In this document: piece by piece, positions 33,443 through 43,380 of the stretch
How positions within the stretch are numbered: the stretch's first letter is position 1
Layout of the letters: each line of letters begins with the position of its first letter
Source of the DNA: Amphritea sp. 1_MG-2023
Lineage (GTDB): Bacteria; Pseudomonadota; Gammaproteobacteria; Pseudomonadales; Balneatricaceae
DNA length: 64,000 nucleotides
Direction: 5' to 3'
NCBI RefSeq assembly: GCF_030547545.1
Contig: NZ_JAUOQE010000004.1
Span: forward strand, 62,001-126,000
Program-made: the position numbers and the translations under genes
The notes under the pieces: model-generated
Seen by the model: only the letters and a program-made list of their open reading frames with translations
What the model was told of the DNA's origin: nothing
The model's database searches: none

Positions 33443-36400
33443 CCGCTGAGACTCATCACACGGCAGCAGCCCCTCGATCGTACCTACGCTGGGTCAAATA
33501 CTTTTTCAGCTTATTGGCCGTTAGTTGTGTTTTACTCCTCGCCATGAGTGCCTACTTGCTCGGCACCACCAGCGGCCTCCGACAGTTACTGACTATGAGT
33601 CAGCACCATCTCGCGGGCCAACTAGAGGTTAAACAGATTAACGGCTCGTTGTTTGATCGCCTTGAGCTAACCGGTGTCGACTATACAGAACCCAACATGA
33701 CGCTATCTGTTAATCGAGTACAATGGGATTGGCAGCCAACCGCGCTGTTATCGGGTCACTTACAGATTATCCAACTCAGTATCGATCAGCCGGTTATCAC
33801 CCTAACCCATCAGGCTAAATCTGACTCGCCCGCTGAGGCGGTAATACTCCCCGATATCAGCTTACCGCTGTCTTTGCAGATCGAGCAGCTACAGGTGCAG
33901 CAACTGCGCCTCAAGCAAGTCACTCAAGGCGGTCAAGCTAGCAGCGCGACGGTTATTGACAATATTCAACTGCGGCTGCATAGCGAAGCTCAAACACTAA
34001 TACTCGAACAACTCGCTATTACGGCAGCGCCAGCCCATATCGCCATCGATGGTCAACTGACCCCTAGCGGACAGTTCCCTCTTCAGCTCAACACTCAATG
34101 GACCATTAAGTTACCCGAGAAACCCTCACTCAGCGGTCAAGGTGTCATTCAGGGCACCTTACAAGGCGACCGTCATGAGCTAACCATCCAACAGACACTC
34201 TCTGGTTTAATTAGCACCTCATTATCGGCGGCCGTACATAACCTGTTTGAGACTCCACAAGGACAGATCAAGCTCGATGATTTCAGCACCGACTTAGCGC
34301 CCTTCTCTACCGCGTTGTCAGACCGTCAGCTAAGTGGCTCGGCACACCTTGAGGGTAATATCGATACCGCGCAAATGCAGAGTCGCTGGCAAACCAGCCT
34401 GCCCGATATCGGTGATACCGCATTGACCATGAAACTCCGTTTAAGCGGCAGCCAACTCAACATTGAACAGCTGAATATCACTCAACTCGCGCCGCCTAAA
34501 GCCGATAAAGAGTCAACGCAAAAACCTTTAGCCATAAAAGTACACGGAGATATTAATCTTTCCACGAGCCCCTTAAGCTTTCATATTAATGGCCAATGGA
34601 ACAACCTGCGTTACCCCTTGACGAGTGAAGCTGAATATCTGAGCCCCGCGGGGCAACTGGAGATTAAGGGTGATGTACAACACTATCGAGTCATGCTCAA
34701 CAGTGCTCTATCAGGCCCCCGTCTTCCTGCTGGCCATTGGCAACTCTCTGCCACCGGTAGCGAGCAAGCCTTAACCGAGGTGGTCTTAACTGGCGATACC
34801 TTGGATGGCGCCGTGAAGCTGACCGGTCAGCTTGCTTGGCAACCCTATCTAAGCTGGCAATTCAATCTCGATGCACAACAATTAAATCCCGCTCAGCATT
34901 GGTCAGCCTGGCCAGGCAGACTCGATATCGCAGCCTCCGTTGAAGGTCGAAAAGCCGTTGATCAACCACTCCAACTGCAGCTGCAACTGACATCTCTGAC
35001 GGGGACATTACGGCAACAACCGATCTTCGGGCAGGGCAACATTAATCTCAATGGCACGCGTATTGCCATTCCACAGCTGCGCCTAAATATTGCAACAACA
35101 GAACTAGAAACGCAGGGTTACCTCGATGAAGCATACGCACTGAGGTGGGCAATCCTCTCTCCCGATTTGCATCACTTACATCCAGAACTAAAGGGCAGTT
35201 TAACGGCAACAGGCAGCTTAACGGGCACGCGAGCCCAACCCCACGTCATAGCCAAGCTTGAAGGACAAACGCTGCAATTCAATCAACATCAAAGCGCTAC
35301 GCTATCCGCCGATATCGATATTGACCTTAATAGAGCTAATCGTTCCTCTCTACAACTGTCAGCGACACACTTAATCCTTGCGGATCAATCATGGCAACAA
35401 CTCAGCCTCAATGGTCAAGGCAAGGTAACACAGCATCAGCTCAGCCTCAAAGCGGAGCAAGGACCTATCGATATCGCGCTCAACCTGAACGGCGGCTGGC
35501 AAGCGGCTCAGTGGCGCGGCGATATCAGCCGTCTCGATTTACGGCAAGCAGATCTCGACGAATGGCAGATACAACAGCCAACTGGGCTGCAACTATCACA
35601 GCACTCATTCGCCTTAGATCAACTCTGTCTGCAATCGCGCCGTCAAGTAACCAGCGCCCTCTGCCTTAAAGGCAACGGCTCAACACTGAATGGCATAGCC
35701 GGCGCTTTAACCACGCAGCAACTATCATTGACTTTGTTACAACCTTGGATGCCAACTCAAGCGGTATTAAAAGGTAACCTTGAAGCGGATATACGCTTCT
35801 CTCAAGCCCCGCATAAAGCGCCGATAGTAACCGGCTATGCGCGCTTAAATGGTACCGAATTAAGCCTCGCAGAGGAGGATTTACAGATCGTTGCCGGCAC
35901 GATCACCTTGGATATCGAGGCACAAAACAATCAACTCAAGAGCACCCTATCGCTGCCATTACAGCAACCGGCCGGTCAACTAACGGCACACATCAACATG
36001 ACCGATCTTAACGCTAGTCAGCAACTCAATAGCGAGATTGATTTGGCTCTCAATGATCTTAAATTCGTATCCCTGTTTACGCCACAGTTACAGGCCATTA
36101 GCGGACAGATCCACTCAGCTGTATCAATCACTGGACGTGTTACTCAACCGATCGTTGAGGGTCACCTAACGCTTAGTCAGGCCAGCACAGATCTACCCGC
36201 ATTGGGCATCAAACTGGAAGACATTAACCTTAGCGTTAAGGGAAAACCCGGCAATCATAACCTTCAGCTCAAGGGACAGTTTCAATCCGGTGGCGCTATT
36301 CAGGTGAACGGTCAATACAACCCGCTCCGCGATAGCGGCCAAATCTCATTCCAAGGAGAGCACTTTAAAGCGATCGCTACCGAAGAGATTCAAGCCTGGA

Positions 36401-37287
36401 TTTCACCTGCGATGACACTCGCTATCGCTCCGACAAAAATCACTGTGCGCGGCGAGTTGAACATTCCCGAAGCCACGATTAAACCACCTAAACTAGACGC
36501 CAGTGCGGCACTCTCAGACGATGTCGTCATTATTGATCCGCACATCGAAACACAGCCGCTTGCCAGCGACAACCGTCTCTTAGATGCGCAACTACGTATT
36601 ACGCTGGGTGATAAAGTTTATTTAGATGCGCTCGGCTTTAAGGGTCGCCTGCTGGGTAGCGTGCTCATCGAAGACAACGGCCGTCAGGTCACCCGCGCCA
36701 CCGGTATCATGCAGGTAGCAAGCGGTCAATATCGACTCTATGGTCAGGATCTCGATATCGATCGGGGTAGCTTAATCTACAGTGGTGGCCCGATCGATAA
36801 CCCCGGACTCGATTTACGCGTGGCTCGAACCATCGATAAGGTCACCGCGGGAGCCAAAGTCTCCGGCACCCTCAGTGACCCGCAGCTAGCGTTATATTCT
36901 GATCCCAGCATGCCAGAGAGCAGTCAACTCTCTTATCTAATATTTGGGCGTGCGCCGGGCGCCAGCGGCAGTTCATTCACCGAACAAGAGCTATTATTTA
37001 AGGCCGCCTCAGCGCTAACCCTGAAAGGCAGTAATAGCATCGCGGAACAGCTATCGGAAACCTTTAATATTGATGATCTTGGTGTGACGGGCGATAGCGC
37101 TAGCGAGACCTCGCTCTATATCGGCAAATACCTATCACCGCGCCTCTATGTTAAGTACGGCGTAGGGTTATTAGAACCCACGCATACTTTCTTTATGCGC
37201 TATCGACTGAATCAAGCCTGGAGCGTTGAGACACAGACGGCCAGCGAGCATAACGGCGGCGATATTTTCTACACCCTAGAACGCTAG
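33439..37287 (+). CDS. tamB: Translocation and assembly module inner-membrane/bridge protein TamB
   Basis: Very long AsmA-like protein (1282 residues; E. coli 1259) that bridges inner and outer membranes and is implicated in lipid transport and barrel assembly. An N-terminal anchor (YFFSLLAVSCVLLLAMSAYLL) is followed by a repetitive beta-rich body rich in glutamine and leucine. The C-terminal DUF490 domain shows LGFKGRLLGSVLIEDNGR, GQDLDIDRGSLIYSGGPIDN and SYLIFGRAPG, ending with the barrel-like FMRYRLNQAWSVETQT. The start is GTG overlapping the tamA stop by 4 bases, so translation is coupled. Confidence 0.94.
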   Translation: MTAETHHTAAAPRSYLRWVKYFFSLLAVSCVLLLAMSAYLLGTTSGLRQLLTMSQHHLAGQLEVKQINGSLFDRLELTGVDYTEPNMTLSVNRVQWDWQPTALLSGHLQIIQLSIDQPVITLTHQAKSDSPAEAVILPDISLPLSLQIEQLQVQQLRLKQVTQGGQASSATVIDNIQLRLHSEAQTLILEQLAITAAPAHIAIDGQLTPSGQFPLQLNTQWTIKLPEKPSLSGQGVIQGTLQGDRHELTIQQTLSGLISTSLSAAVHNLFETPQGQIKLDDFSTDLAPFSTALSDRQLSGSAHLEGNIDTAQMQSRWQTSLPDIGDTALTMKLRLSGSQLNIEQLNITQLAPPKADKESTQKPLAIKVHGDINLSTSPLSFHINGQWNNLRYPLTSEAEYLSPAGQLEIKGDVQHYRVMLNSALSGPRLPAGHWQLSATGSEQALTEVVLTGDTLDGAVKLTGQLAWQPYLSWQFNLDAQQLNPAQHWSAWPGRLDIAASVEGRKAVDQPLQLQLQLTSLTGTLRQQPIFGQGNINLNGTRIAIPQLRLNIATTELETQGYLDEAYALRWAILSPDLHHLHPELKGSLTATGSLTGTRAQPHVIAKLEGQTLQFNQHQSATLSADIDIDLNRANRSSLQLSATHLILADQSWQQLSLNGQGKVTQHQLSLKAEQGPIDIALNLNGGWQAAQWRGDISRLDLRQADLDEWQIQQPTGLQLSQHSFALDQLCLQSRRQVTSALCLKGNGSTLNGIAGALTTQQLSLTLLQPWMPTQAVLKGNLEADIRFSQAPHKAPIVTGYARLNGTELSLAEEDLQIVAGTITLDIEAQNNQLKSTLSLPLQQPAGQLTAHINMTDLNASQQLNSEIDLALNDLKFVSLFTPQLQAISGQIHSAVSITGRVTQPIVEGHLTLSQASTDLPALGIKLEDINLSVKGKPGNHNLQLKGQFQSGGAIQVNGQYNPLRDSGQISFQGEHFKAIATEEIQAWISPAMTLAIAPTKITVRGELNIPEATIKPPKLDASAALSDDVVIIDPHIETQPLASDNRLLDAQLRITLGDKVYLDALGFKGRLLGSVLIEDNGRQVTRATGIMQVASGQYRLYGQDLDIDRGSLIYSGGPIDNPGLDLRVARTIDKVTAGAKVSGTLSDPQLALYSDPSMPESSQLSYLIFGRAPGASGSSFTEQELLFKAASALTLKGSNSIAEQLSETFNIDDLGVTGDSASETSLYIGKYLSPRLYVKYGVGLLEPTHTFFMRYRLNQAWSVETQTASEHNGGDIFYTLER

Positions 37288-37303
37288 CCAACAGCGACGC
37301 CGA

Positions 37304-37996
37304 TCATGGGCGCCAATGATTAGCGCCTAGCAATCCCATCTGACGTTGAATCCACTGAACTCTCTGCCACACGTAGTCGCTCGGGTAAGCCGCACTTAAA
37401 CGATAGGGATTAGGCAGTACGGCGGCTAATCTAGCCGCCTCTCGTTGCGTCAGCTGCTGAGCCGACTTTTTAAAATAGACCTGACTGGCCGCTTCAACCC
37501 CATAGATCCCGGGCCCAAACTCAACAATATTCAGATAGACTTCGAGAATTCGAGGCTTGTTCCATAACACTTCCAATAACACCGCGAGTCCGGCTTCAAT
37601 CGCTTTTCGCAGATAACTCTTAGCGGGCCAAAGAAATAGGTTTTTCACCGTTTGCTGCGTCAAGGTACTTGCCCCTCTTACTCGCTCGCCGTTTTGATTA
37701 TCGCTGAACGCATCCAGAATCGATTTAATATCCAACCCCCAATGGGAGGGAAAGGTCTGATCTTCCGAGGCGATCACCGCCAACTGCATCGCCGGCGAAA
37801 TCTGCTGTAGCGCTACCCAGTGATGCTGACTCTGCGCCGGATAGCCATCGGGCGGATTAAGGTCTCGCTGCAGTTGCCACATCCATACACTCGGATCGAC
37901 AAAGCGCAATAATAGCACCAGCAATACCGGAAGCAGCAATAGCAGTAACACTATGCGCCACAACCCTTTACGAAAACGACTCCAGAAAACTGTCAA
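37304..37996 (-). CDS. mtgA: Monofunctional biosynthetic peptidoglycan transglycosylase
   Basis: Polymerises lipid II into glycan strands at the inner membrane. The GT51 domain carries the catalytic glutamate in [15 protein letters not shown], then [17 protein letters not shown] and [19 protein letters not shown], the four classical GT51 boxes. One membrane anchor ([19 protein letters not shown]) lies near the N-terminus. There is no ATG start. I prefer the TTG at 37996, which has AGGGTGG 6 bases upstream and gives 230 residues (E. coli 242). A TTG at 38020 is possible. It is convergent with tamB, with only 16 bases between. Confidence 0.92.
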   Translation of the reverse strand: MTVFWSRFRKGLWRIVLLLLLLPVLLVLLLRFVDPSVWMWQLQRDLNPPDGYPAQSQHHWVALQQISPAMQLAVIASEDQTFPSHWGLDIKSILDAFSDNQNGERVRGASTLTQQTVKNLFLWPAKSYLRKAIEAGLAVLLEVLWNKPRILEVYLNIVEFGPGIYGVEAASQVYFKKSAQQLTQREAARLAAVLPNPYRLSAAYPSDYVWQRVQWIQRQMGLLGANHWRP

Positions 37997-38148
37997 TGTC
38001 GGCCACCCTAAGAATAACAAGGCCGCATAATACCGAATACTGACGTTTTTTTGAACAATAGCCCGAGATGATTATTAACGCACTCTGTGTTTAACTACGC
38101 TAACGTGAGACCGCTATTAACCCTTAGCTGCAAGAGGATGCATCCAAG

Positions 38149-39138
38149 ATGACATTTGATCTCAAAGAGGTGTTGGTGATTGGTGTTTCCAGTCGCGCGC
38201 TGTTTGACCTGGAACACGAAAACAGTATCTATCAGCAGCAAGACGTGGCGGCCTATCGTCGTTATCAATATGAACAAGAGCACAAATTACTCGGAAAAGG
38301 CACCGCTTTTCATCTTGTCGAGGCCCTGTTGAGCCTTAACAAGCTATCCGATGAACGCCTTGTGGAAGTGGTTGTGATGTCAAAAAACAGCCCTGACACC
38401 GGCTTACGCATACTCAAATCCATTCAGCATTATCAACTGGATATTACCCGTTCGGCGTTTACTGGCGGCGAACCTCTCAGCCCTTTTTTACACGCCTACC
38501 GTGTTGATTTACTGCTCACTCGTCACTCGGATGATGCTCAAGTGGCAATTGACACTCAAGATTGTGCCGCCGCGCTTATTTATGATCCACCGGCAAGCTA
38601 TCAGCCCGACCGTGATAAAATTCGAATCGCCTTCGATGCCGATGCCGTGCTGTTCTCGGATGAATCTGAATACATTTACAAAACAGAAGGGCTAGAACGA
38701 TTCCAACAAAATGAATCGGATAATGAAGATGTCGCCTTGCCCGACGGCCCGTTTGCGAAGCTCGTACGAGTATTATCGCGTCTCAACCGTAAGCTGGGGG
38801 TCGATCGCTCTCCGTTGAGATTATCGATTGTGACCGCCCGTAACGGTCCCGCGCACCTGCGTGTTATTAAAACCCTGCGTCAATGGGATGTGAATGTCGA
38901 TCAAGCCTTTTTTCTCGGCGGAATGAGTAAAGAGCCCGTCTTAAGTGCACTGCGCCCACATATCTTTTTTGATGATCAGCCGGCGCATCTACTGCAAGCC
39001 TCGAAAAGAGTCCCCAGCAGTCAGGTACCTTATCGCAGCGACTCTCAGATTCAACAGCTGCAACCCGTCAAGCCAAAACACCAAACAACAGCAGAGACAC
39101 TTAGCAAGCGCACGACACTGAAGCAGAAATCAACCTAA
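38149..39138 (+). CDS. 5'-nucleotidase (cytosolic NT5C1-like family)
   Basis: Predicted phosphatase acting on nucleoside 5'-monophosphates. The 329 residues match the 5-nucleotidase family seen in proteobacteria: MTFDLKEVLVIGVSSRALFD, YEQEHKLLGKGTAFHLVEALL, VVVMSKNSPDTGLRI, SAFTGGEP, and the HAD-like aspartates in IRIAFDADAVLFSDESE. The GGMSKEPVLSALRPHIFFDDQ block closes the active site. The C-terminus is a glutamine/lysine-rich tail. An AGAGGA site lies upstream of the ATG. It is a monocistron that converges with the EamA gene. Confidence 0.87.
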   Translation: MTFDLKEVLVIGVSSRALFDLEHENSIYQQQDVAAYRRYQYEQEHKLLGKGTAFHLVEALLSLNKLSDERLVEVVVMSKNSPDTGLRILKSIQHYQLDITRSAFTGGEPLSPFLHAYRVDLLLTRHSDDAQVAIDTQDCAAALIYDPPASYQPDRDKIRIAFDADAVLFSDESEYIYKTEGLERFQQNESDNEDVALPDGPFAKLVRVLSRLNRKLGVDRSPLRLSIVTARNGPAHLRVIKTLRQWDVNVDQAFFLGGMSKEPVLSALRPHIFFDDQPAHLLQASKRVPSSQVPYRSDSQIQQLQPVKPKHQTTAETLSKRTTLKQKST

Positions 39139-39171
39139 CATTCAACGACTCAGCGCCCGTGGCAGCAGCGC

Positions 39172-40050
39172 TTACAGCGGATCAATCACACGCTTGACCG
39201 GCTCATGCTTGGCTAACATCGCCACGATGCCTGCGACACTGACACAGAAAATCCCCAGCAGTGTGTGCAATCCGAGTACTTCATTCCATATCAGCCAACC
39301 CAATAAAACCGCCATCACAACCGAACCATAGGTAAAGGGAGCCAATTGACCCGCTGACGCTAAGCCATACGCTTTACTCAGCAGTAACTGTGCAACGGTT
39401 GAGGTAGCCGCCAGTACGATCAGCCAGCTAAACTGCAACCCCGTTGGACCCGCTCCCGTTAGCCAGGCGGGTATCGCCGATAATAAGGCACTAAAAAAAG
39501 CAAAGTAAAACACGATCAACTGTGGCGATTCACTGACCCGCAGTCGCCGCACTGTCACCTTCGCCAAGGCCCCTAAACAGGCTCCCAGCAGGGCGATCAA
39601 AATGCCAATATTCAATGCCCCCTGCTGTGGATTTAAAATCAGTGCAACACCGACAAAGCCCATCAAGATAGCCAACTTAACGCGCTGTGTAATTCGCTCG
39701 CCAAGCCACCAAAACGCAATGAGCGGCATAAAGAAGGGAGCTGTCTGTTTTAATAACGCCGCCTGAGCCAAAGGCAGGTGACCCCAGGAATAAAACAAAC
39801 AGGTCATGGCCGTGACACCCACCGCTGCGCGCATAAAGTGAAAACGTAAGGTTTGTGTTTGCAACACGGCAAGCCCCTTACGCATCAACCAAGGCATGAA
39901 CAGCGCTAGACCGAGTAGATTACGAAAAAACACGATCATTTCAGTCGGCAGTTCGTCAGAAAGCTGTTTAATGACCATACCGGATAACACGAGGAACATC
40001 TCAGAGAGTAAGATCAGCGCCGCGCCCAGCAAAAGTTGATTACTTTTCAT
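39172..40050 (-). CDS. DMT/EamA-family membrane exporter
   Basis: Ten-helix drug/metabolite-type transporter of 292 residues, made of two EamA halves (helix pairs starting LLLGAALILLSEMFLVLSG and, in the second half, NIGILIALLGACLGALAKVT). Substrate is unknown. The ATG at 40050 gives a standard N-terminus (MKSNQLLLG). The U tract of the upstream terminator ends directly at this ATG, so no normal ribosome-binding site exists. The frame also stays open to a TTG at 40119 that overlaps the end of the metalloprotease gene, but that would translate through the terminator. Confidence 0.85.
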   Translation of the reverse strand: MKSNQLLLGAALILLSEMFLVLSGMVIKQLSDELPTEMIVFFRNLLGLALFMPWLMRKGLAVLQTQTLRFHFMRAAVGVTAMTCLFYSWGHLPLAQAALLKQTAPFFMPLIAFWWLGERITQRVKLAILMGFVGVALILNPQQGALNIGILIALLGACLGALAKVTVRRLRVSESPQLIVFYFAFFSALLSAIPAWLTGAGPTGLQFSWLIVLAATSTVAQLLLSKAYGLASAGQLAPFTYGSVVMAVLLGWLIWNEVLGLHTLLGIFCVSVAGIVAMLAKHEPVKRVIDPL

Positions 40051-40088
40051 AAAGAAAAAAAGCCCGTCTGTCACTGACAGAGGGGCTT
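40051..40088 (-). terminator. Terminator between the M16 protease and the EamA gene
   Basis: On the minus strand AAGCCC-CTCTGTCA pairs with TGACAGA-CGGGCTT, followed by TTTTTTCTTT. It lies 20 bases after the protease stop and directly abuts the EamA start codon. Confidence 0.85.
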
Positions 40089-40108
40089 GATCGGTTCCTG
40101 CCAATAAA

Positions 40109-43015
40109 TTAAATAGCAATAATTTCGAACTGATCCGTCAACGCAGCGGCCGCCGTCGGACTGGTGACCACAGCAACACTGGCGAGTTCAGGCTTCAGAT
40201 AGCATGCCGCTACACGCTTGAGATCATCGAGCGTGACAGCCAGAATCCGTTTCCGGAAAGCCTCTCGCTGTTCAGGCGTACGTCCAAACAGCGCGCTATG
40301 ATAAGCCTGTTTCGCTTCGCCCGCTGGTGATCCAGGCTTATCAATACTACTGACAATGCCAAGAATCGCTTCTTCCAGTTTTTGTGGCTCAAGTTCACTA
40401 CGCTGCAACCACGCAATCGAGGCATCGAAGTCGGCCAATGTCTCCGTTAAACGAGGATCGCGATAAGAGAAGAAACGGAATACCGCATCGGCAGAATCCT
40501 GACCGGCACCGCCGCCATAAGCTCCACCCTGCTCACGCACGGCCCGATGCAGGAAACCATTACGTAAAAAATCACCCAACACGGTAAGCGGTGCCGCATC
40601 CGGATGCTCCACCGGCACGGTCGGGAAAGCCTTGGCACAAAAGTTAACCTGAGTGCTGGTCGTCCAAGCCTGCTTGACTGCCGCACGAGTAGGCGGCAAT
40701 GAGAAGGCTTCAAAGTCGCTGCAACGCTCGGTTTCAGGCCAACGGCTCGCCATGGTTTCAGCCAATTGTTGTTGATGCTCTGCTTCCGTTACGATAAGAA
40801 AGCGCTGTGGGGCGTTAAGCATCTTCTGATGTAATTGCGTCAATTCAGCCGCCAACTGCTGCAACTTTTGCTCATCACGTAGGGCTTCATCCAGCGCTTT
40901 AATGGCACGAATGCTTTGCAATCCACGCTGCTTGTGAGCCAACTGCCCCCCTGGAGATAATTGACTCACCGCCGCCATCATCGCCAGACTATGTCCCTGA
41001 CCGGTGACACTTTGCTCTTTACGGGTGCGCGTCTGCGACACTAACTCACGGATGCGACTCAATTCATCAAACCGCACGGTATGCAGTGTCTTGTACATGA
41101 GTTCAGTTAAGGCCGACTGTTTATTGAGTAACGCTTTACCCGATAACGTCATAAAGCCGCTCACTTGCTGCTCATCATTAATATTCGCACGCACCGACGC
41201 ATAAGCATGAATACCACCGCAAACCTGAGATTGAAGCGCCTGAGTCTCCTGATAGCTCATGCCGTCACAACCTAGCTCAGTCAAACAATGACTATAGAGC
41301 GGTAAGAGTTGCTGTTCCGCCTCACTCAATGCCGGTAGATCCATAATCACCTGCTGATACACTAAGCCATTGGTTCCCTGCGGATAAAAATGATAGTGGA
41401 AGCCATTGAAAACGGCTTCACTCCCCTGAGGAATATGCATTTGCGCAGGCACATCCTCGATAGTCACTTTCGGTAATAGCGTTTCATCATCGATTTGATT
41501 TTGACGTTGCTCTAGCGCTTTAGCCTGATCGATTACCGCCTGCTTGTCGGTTTCACTCAACTGCTGCCGTCGCGCTTCTAGCTGTGCTTGTTCCGCAGCA
41601 TCCCGTCGGCTTGCCAATTTGGCATCTGGGCGTAGGGTTAATCTGACGCGATGCGGGTTATCCAATAATTCACGCACCATCGCGGGAATAAAGTCAGTAT
41701 CCTTGATCGCCTCACGCAGCTTTTCCAACACCGGATCAAGGTTAAGCAAGGCGATCGGATCGCCTCGGTGAATAGCCGATGATAGCGACGCCAAAATTAA
41801 GCTCATACCATAAGGGTAGCCGTCGCCACTGATCTCTCGCTGACTTAACTCAAGCTGATGTAGTGCCGCTTCAAGATGCGCTTGCGGCACCCCGTTTTCA
41901 GCGACATTGGCGAGTGTGTCCAACACCAGCTGTTCGAACTCGGCCGCTTTGTCAGGCTCGCTGCCCTCGATGCCACACATCAAGGCCATCTCTCGATTGG
42001 AATCCTCTAAACCGCACAGCGGTGAGGGTGACATCCCTAGATCGGTTGACTCAAGCGCATAACGCAAAGGTGATGAACTATTATCCAACAACACTCGAGA
42101 TAACAAATGCGCCTTGAGCTGCTGCTCTAAATCAATACTGGGGCCTAACAACCAAGCCAACACATGATGTGTCTTAGCACTGCAATCTTCGTCATCTAAG
42201 GCATAGGCTTCTTCAACTTTAACTGGCGAGAAGTAGCGCTTTTCGTTGTCCACCGAAATTTCATCGCTCAGCTTGTCAAACTTGGACAACGCTTGTGCTT
42301 CGATTCGCTGCTGCAATTGTTCAACAGGAATATCACCAAAGGTCATAAAGACCGCATTGGATGGATGATAATGAGTCTTGTAAAAATGTAGTAATTGCGC
42401 ATAAGTCAGATCGGGAATCGCTTCAGGATCACCGCCGGAGTTGTAATGATACGTGGTGGTAGGAAACAAATAGCGAGTCAACGTCTGCCACAGCATCGAT
42501 ACCGGCGAACTCATCGCGCCTTTCATTTCATTATAAACAACCCCTTTATACACCAGAGGACTGTCTGCATTTGTCGGCTCACTAAACTCAATCCGATGAC
42601 CTTCTTGAGCGAAATCCAACGGATCTAAGCGAGAGAAAAACGCAGCATCAAGATAAACATCAAGCAGATTAAAATAATCTTTACGATTCTGACTAGCAAA
42701 GGGATAGGCGGTCCAATCACTACTGGTAAAAGCGTTCATAAAGGTATTCAGAGAACGTCGACTCATCATAAAAAAGGGATCGCGCACCGGATAACGGGCA
42801 CTGCCACACAGCGCCGTGTGCTCGAGAATATGAGCAACACCACAGTTATCTTCGGGGACGGTACGAAACGCAACTAAAAATACATTTTCCTGATGATCCG
42901 CAGCAATATGATAATGCAACGCACCTGTCTTGAGATGGACGAACTCCTGTACATCGATGCCCAGTGATTCAATTGTTTCTGTGCGCTTAAGCTGAAAGGC
43001 CGTTTGGCGGGTCAT
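40109..43015 (-). CDS. M16C insulinase-family zinc metalloprotease (PreP-like)
   Basis: Large peptidase of 968 residues, probably degrading unstructured peptides. The inverted zinc motif HILEH is at residues 62-66 (CGVAHILEHTALCGS). The later glutamate ligand lies in the YNEMKGAMSSP region, and TYHYNSGGDPEAIPDLTY is a PreP/M16C hallmark. A second, inactive M16 half follows and ends near EQGGAYGGGAGQDS. No signal peptide is visible, so it is likely cytosolic. I use the ATG at 43015 (GGA 8 bases upstream) instead of a TTG at 43027. This is not ptrA, which sits between recC and recB in E. coli. Confidence 0.9.
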   Translation of the reverse strand: MTRQTAFQLKRTETIESLGIDVQEFVHLKTGALHYHIAADHQENVFLVAFRTVPEDNCGVAHILEHTALCGSARYPVRDPFFMMSRRSLNTFMNAFTSSDWTAYPFASQNRKDYFNLLDVYLDAAFFSRLDPLDFAQEGHRIEFSEPTNADSPLVYKGVVYNEMKGAMSSPVSMLWQTLTRYLFPTTTYHYNSGGDPEAIPDLTYAQLLHFYKTHYHPSNAVFMTFGDIPVEQLQQRIEAQALSKFDKLSDEISVDNEKRYFSPVKVEEAYALDDEDCSAKTHHVLAWLLGPSIDLEQQLKAHLLSRVLLDNSSSPLRYALESTDLGMSPSPLCGLEDSNREMALMCGIEGSEPDKAAEFEQLVLDTLANVAENGVPQAHLEAALHQLELSQREISGDGYPYGMSLILASLSSAIHRGDPIALLNLDPVLEKLREAIKDTDFIPAMVRELLDNPHRVRLTLRPDAKLASRRDAAEQAQLEARRQQLSETDKQAVIDQAKALEQRQNQIDDETLLPKVTIEDVPAQMHIPQGSEAVFNGFHYHFYPQGTNGLVYQQVIMDLPALSEAEQQLLPLYSHCLTELGCDGMSYQETQALQSQVCGGIHAYASVRANINDEQQVSGFMTLSGKALLNKQSALTELMYKTLHTVRFDELSRIRELVSQTRTRKEQSVTGQGHSLAMMAAVSQLSPGGQLAHKQRGLQSIRAIKALDEALRDEQKLQQLAAELTQLHQKMLNAPQRFLIVTEAEHQQQLAETMASRWPETERCSDFEAFSLPPTRAAVKQAWTTSTQVNFCAKAFPTVPVEHPDAAPLTVLGDFLRNGFLHRAVREQGGAYGGGAGQDSADAVFRFFSYRDPRLTETLADFDASIAWLQRSELEPQKLEEAILGIVSSIDKPGSPAGEAKQAYHSALFGRTPEQREAFRKRILAVTLDDLKRVAACYLKPELASVAVVTSPTAAAALTDQFEIIAI

Positions 43016-43380
43016 AGCGTTATCCAATGTCGGTTATCTTATATCTAGATATTGAGATCATTGTAACTAAATCAACATCTTTTGACCTCCTCACATCAAA
43101 GAAATGCCACATTCCTGTTACATCCACCGCTAACTGAGCTACAGTTATTACCTGAAAGACCTATATAGTATGAAATTTCACCTAATGTCATATTCACTTC
43201 ATGATTGAATTTTAGGATTGTACTATCAGGAACTTCTGCTAAACAGTTGTGTTCTTTTATAAAATATCGCTTTGTTGCACCGCATCAATTTAATTGACTT
43301 TATTATTATCGCCTAATATAGTATTGAAAATTGCTGCAACGCACAAAGTTTGAAACTCTTGCGATCACAGGTGAAAAAAC
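43016..43380. other. Intergenic promoter region between the M16 protease and the phasin gene
   Basis: This 365-base A/T-rich stretch lies between divergent genes. It contains a good sigma-70 promoter for the phasin (43294-43322). I see no gene and no other clear structure in it. Confidence 0.65.
43294..43322 (+). promoter_or_regulatory. Sigma-70-type promoter of the phasin gene
   Basis: TTGACT (43294-43299) and TATAGT (43317-43322) are separated by exactly 17 bases, close to consensus at both boxes. It lies 58 bases before the phasin ATG. This suggests strong expression, expected for a granule coat protein. Confidence 0.75.
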
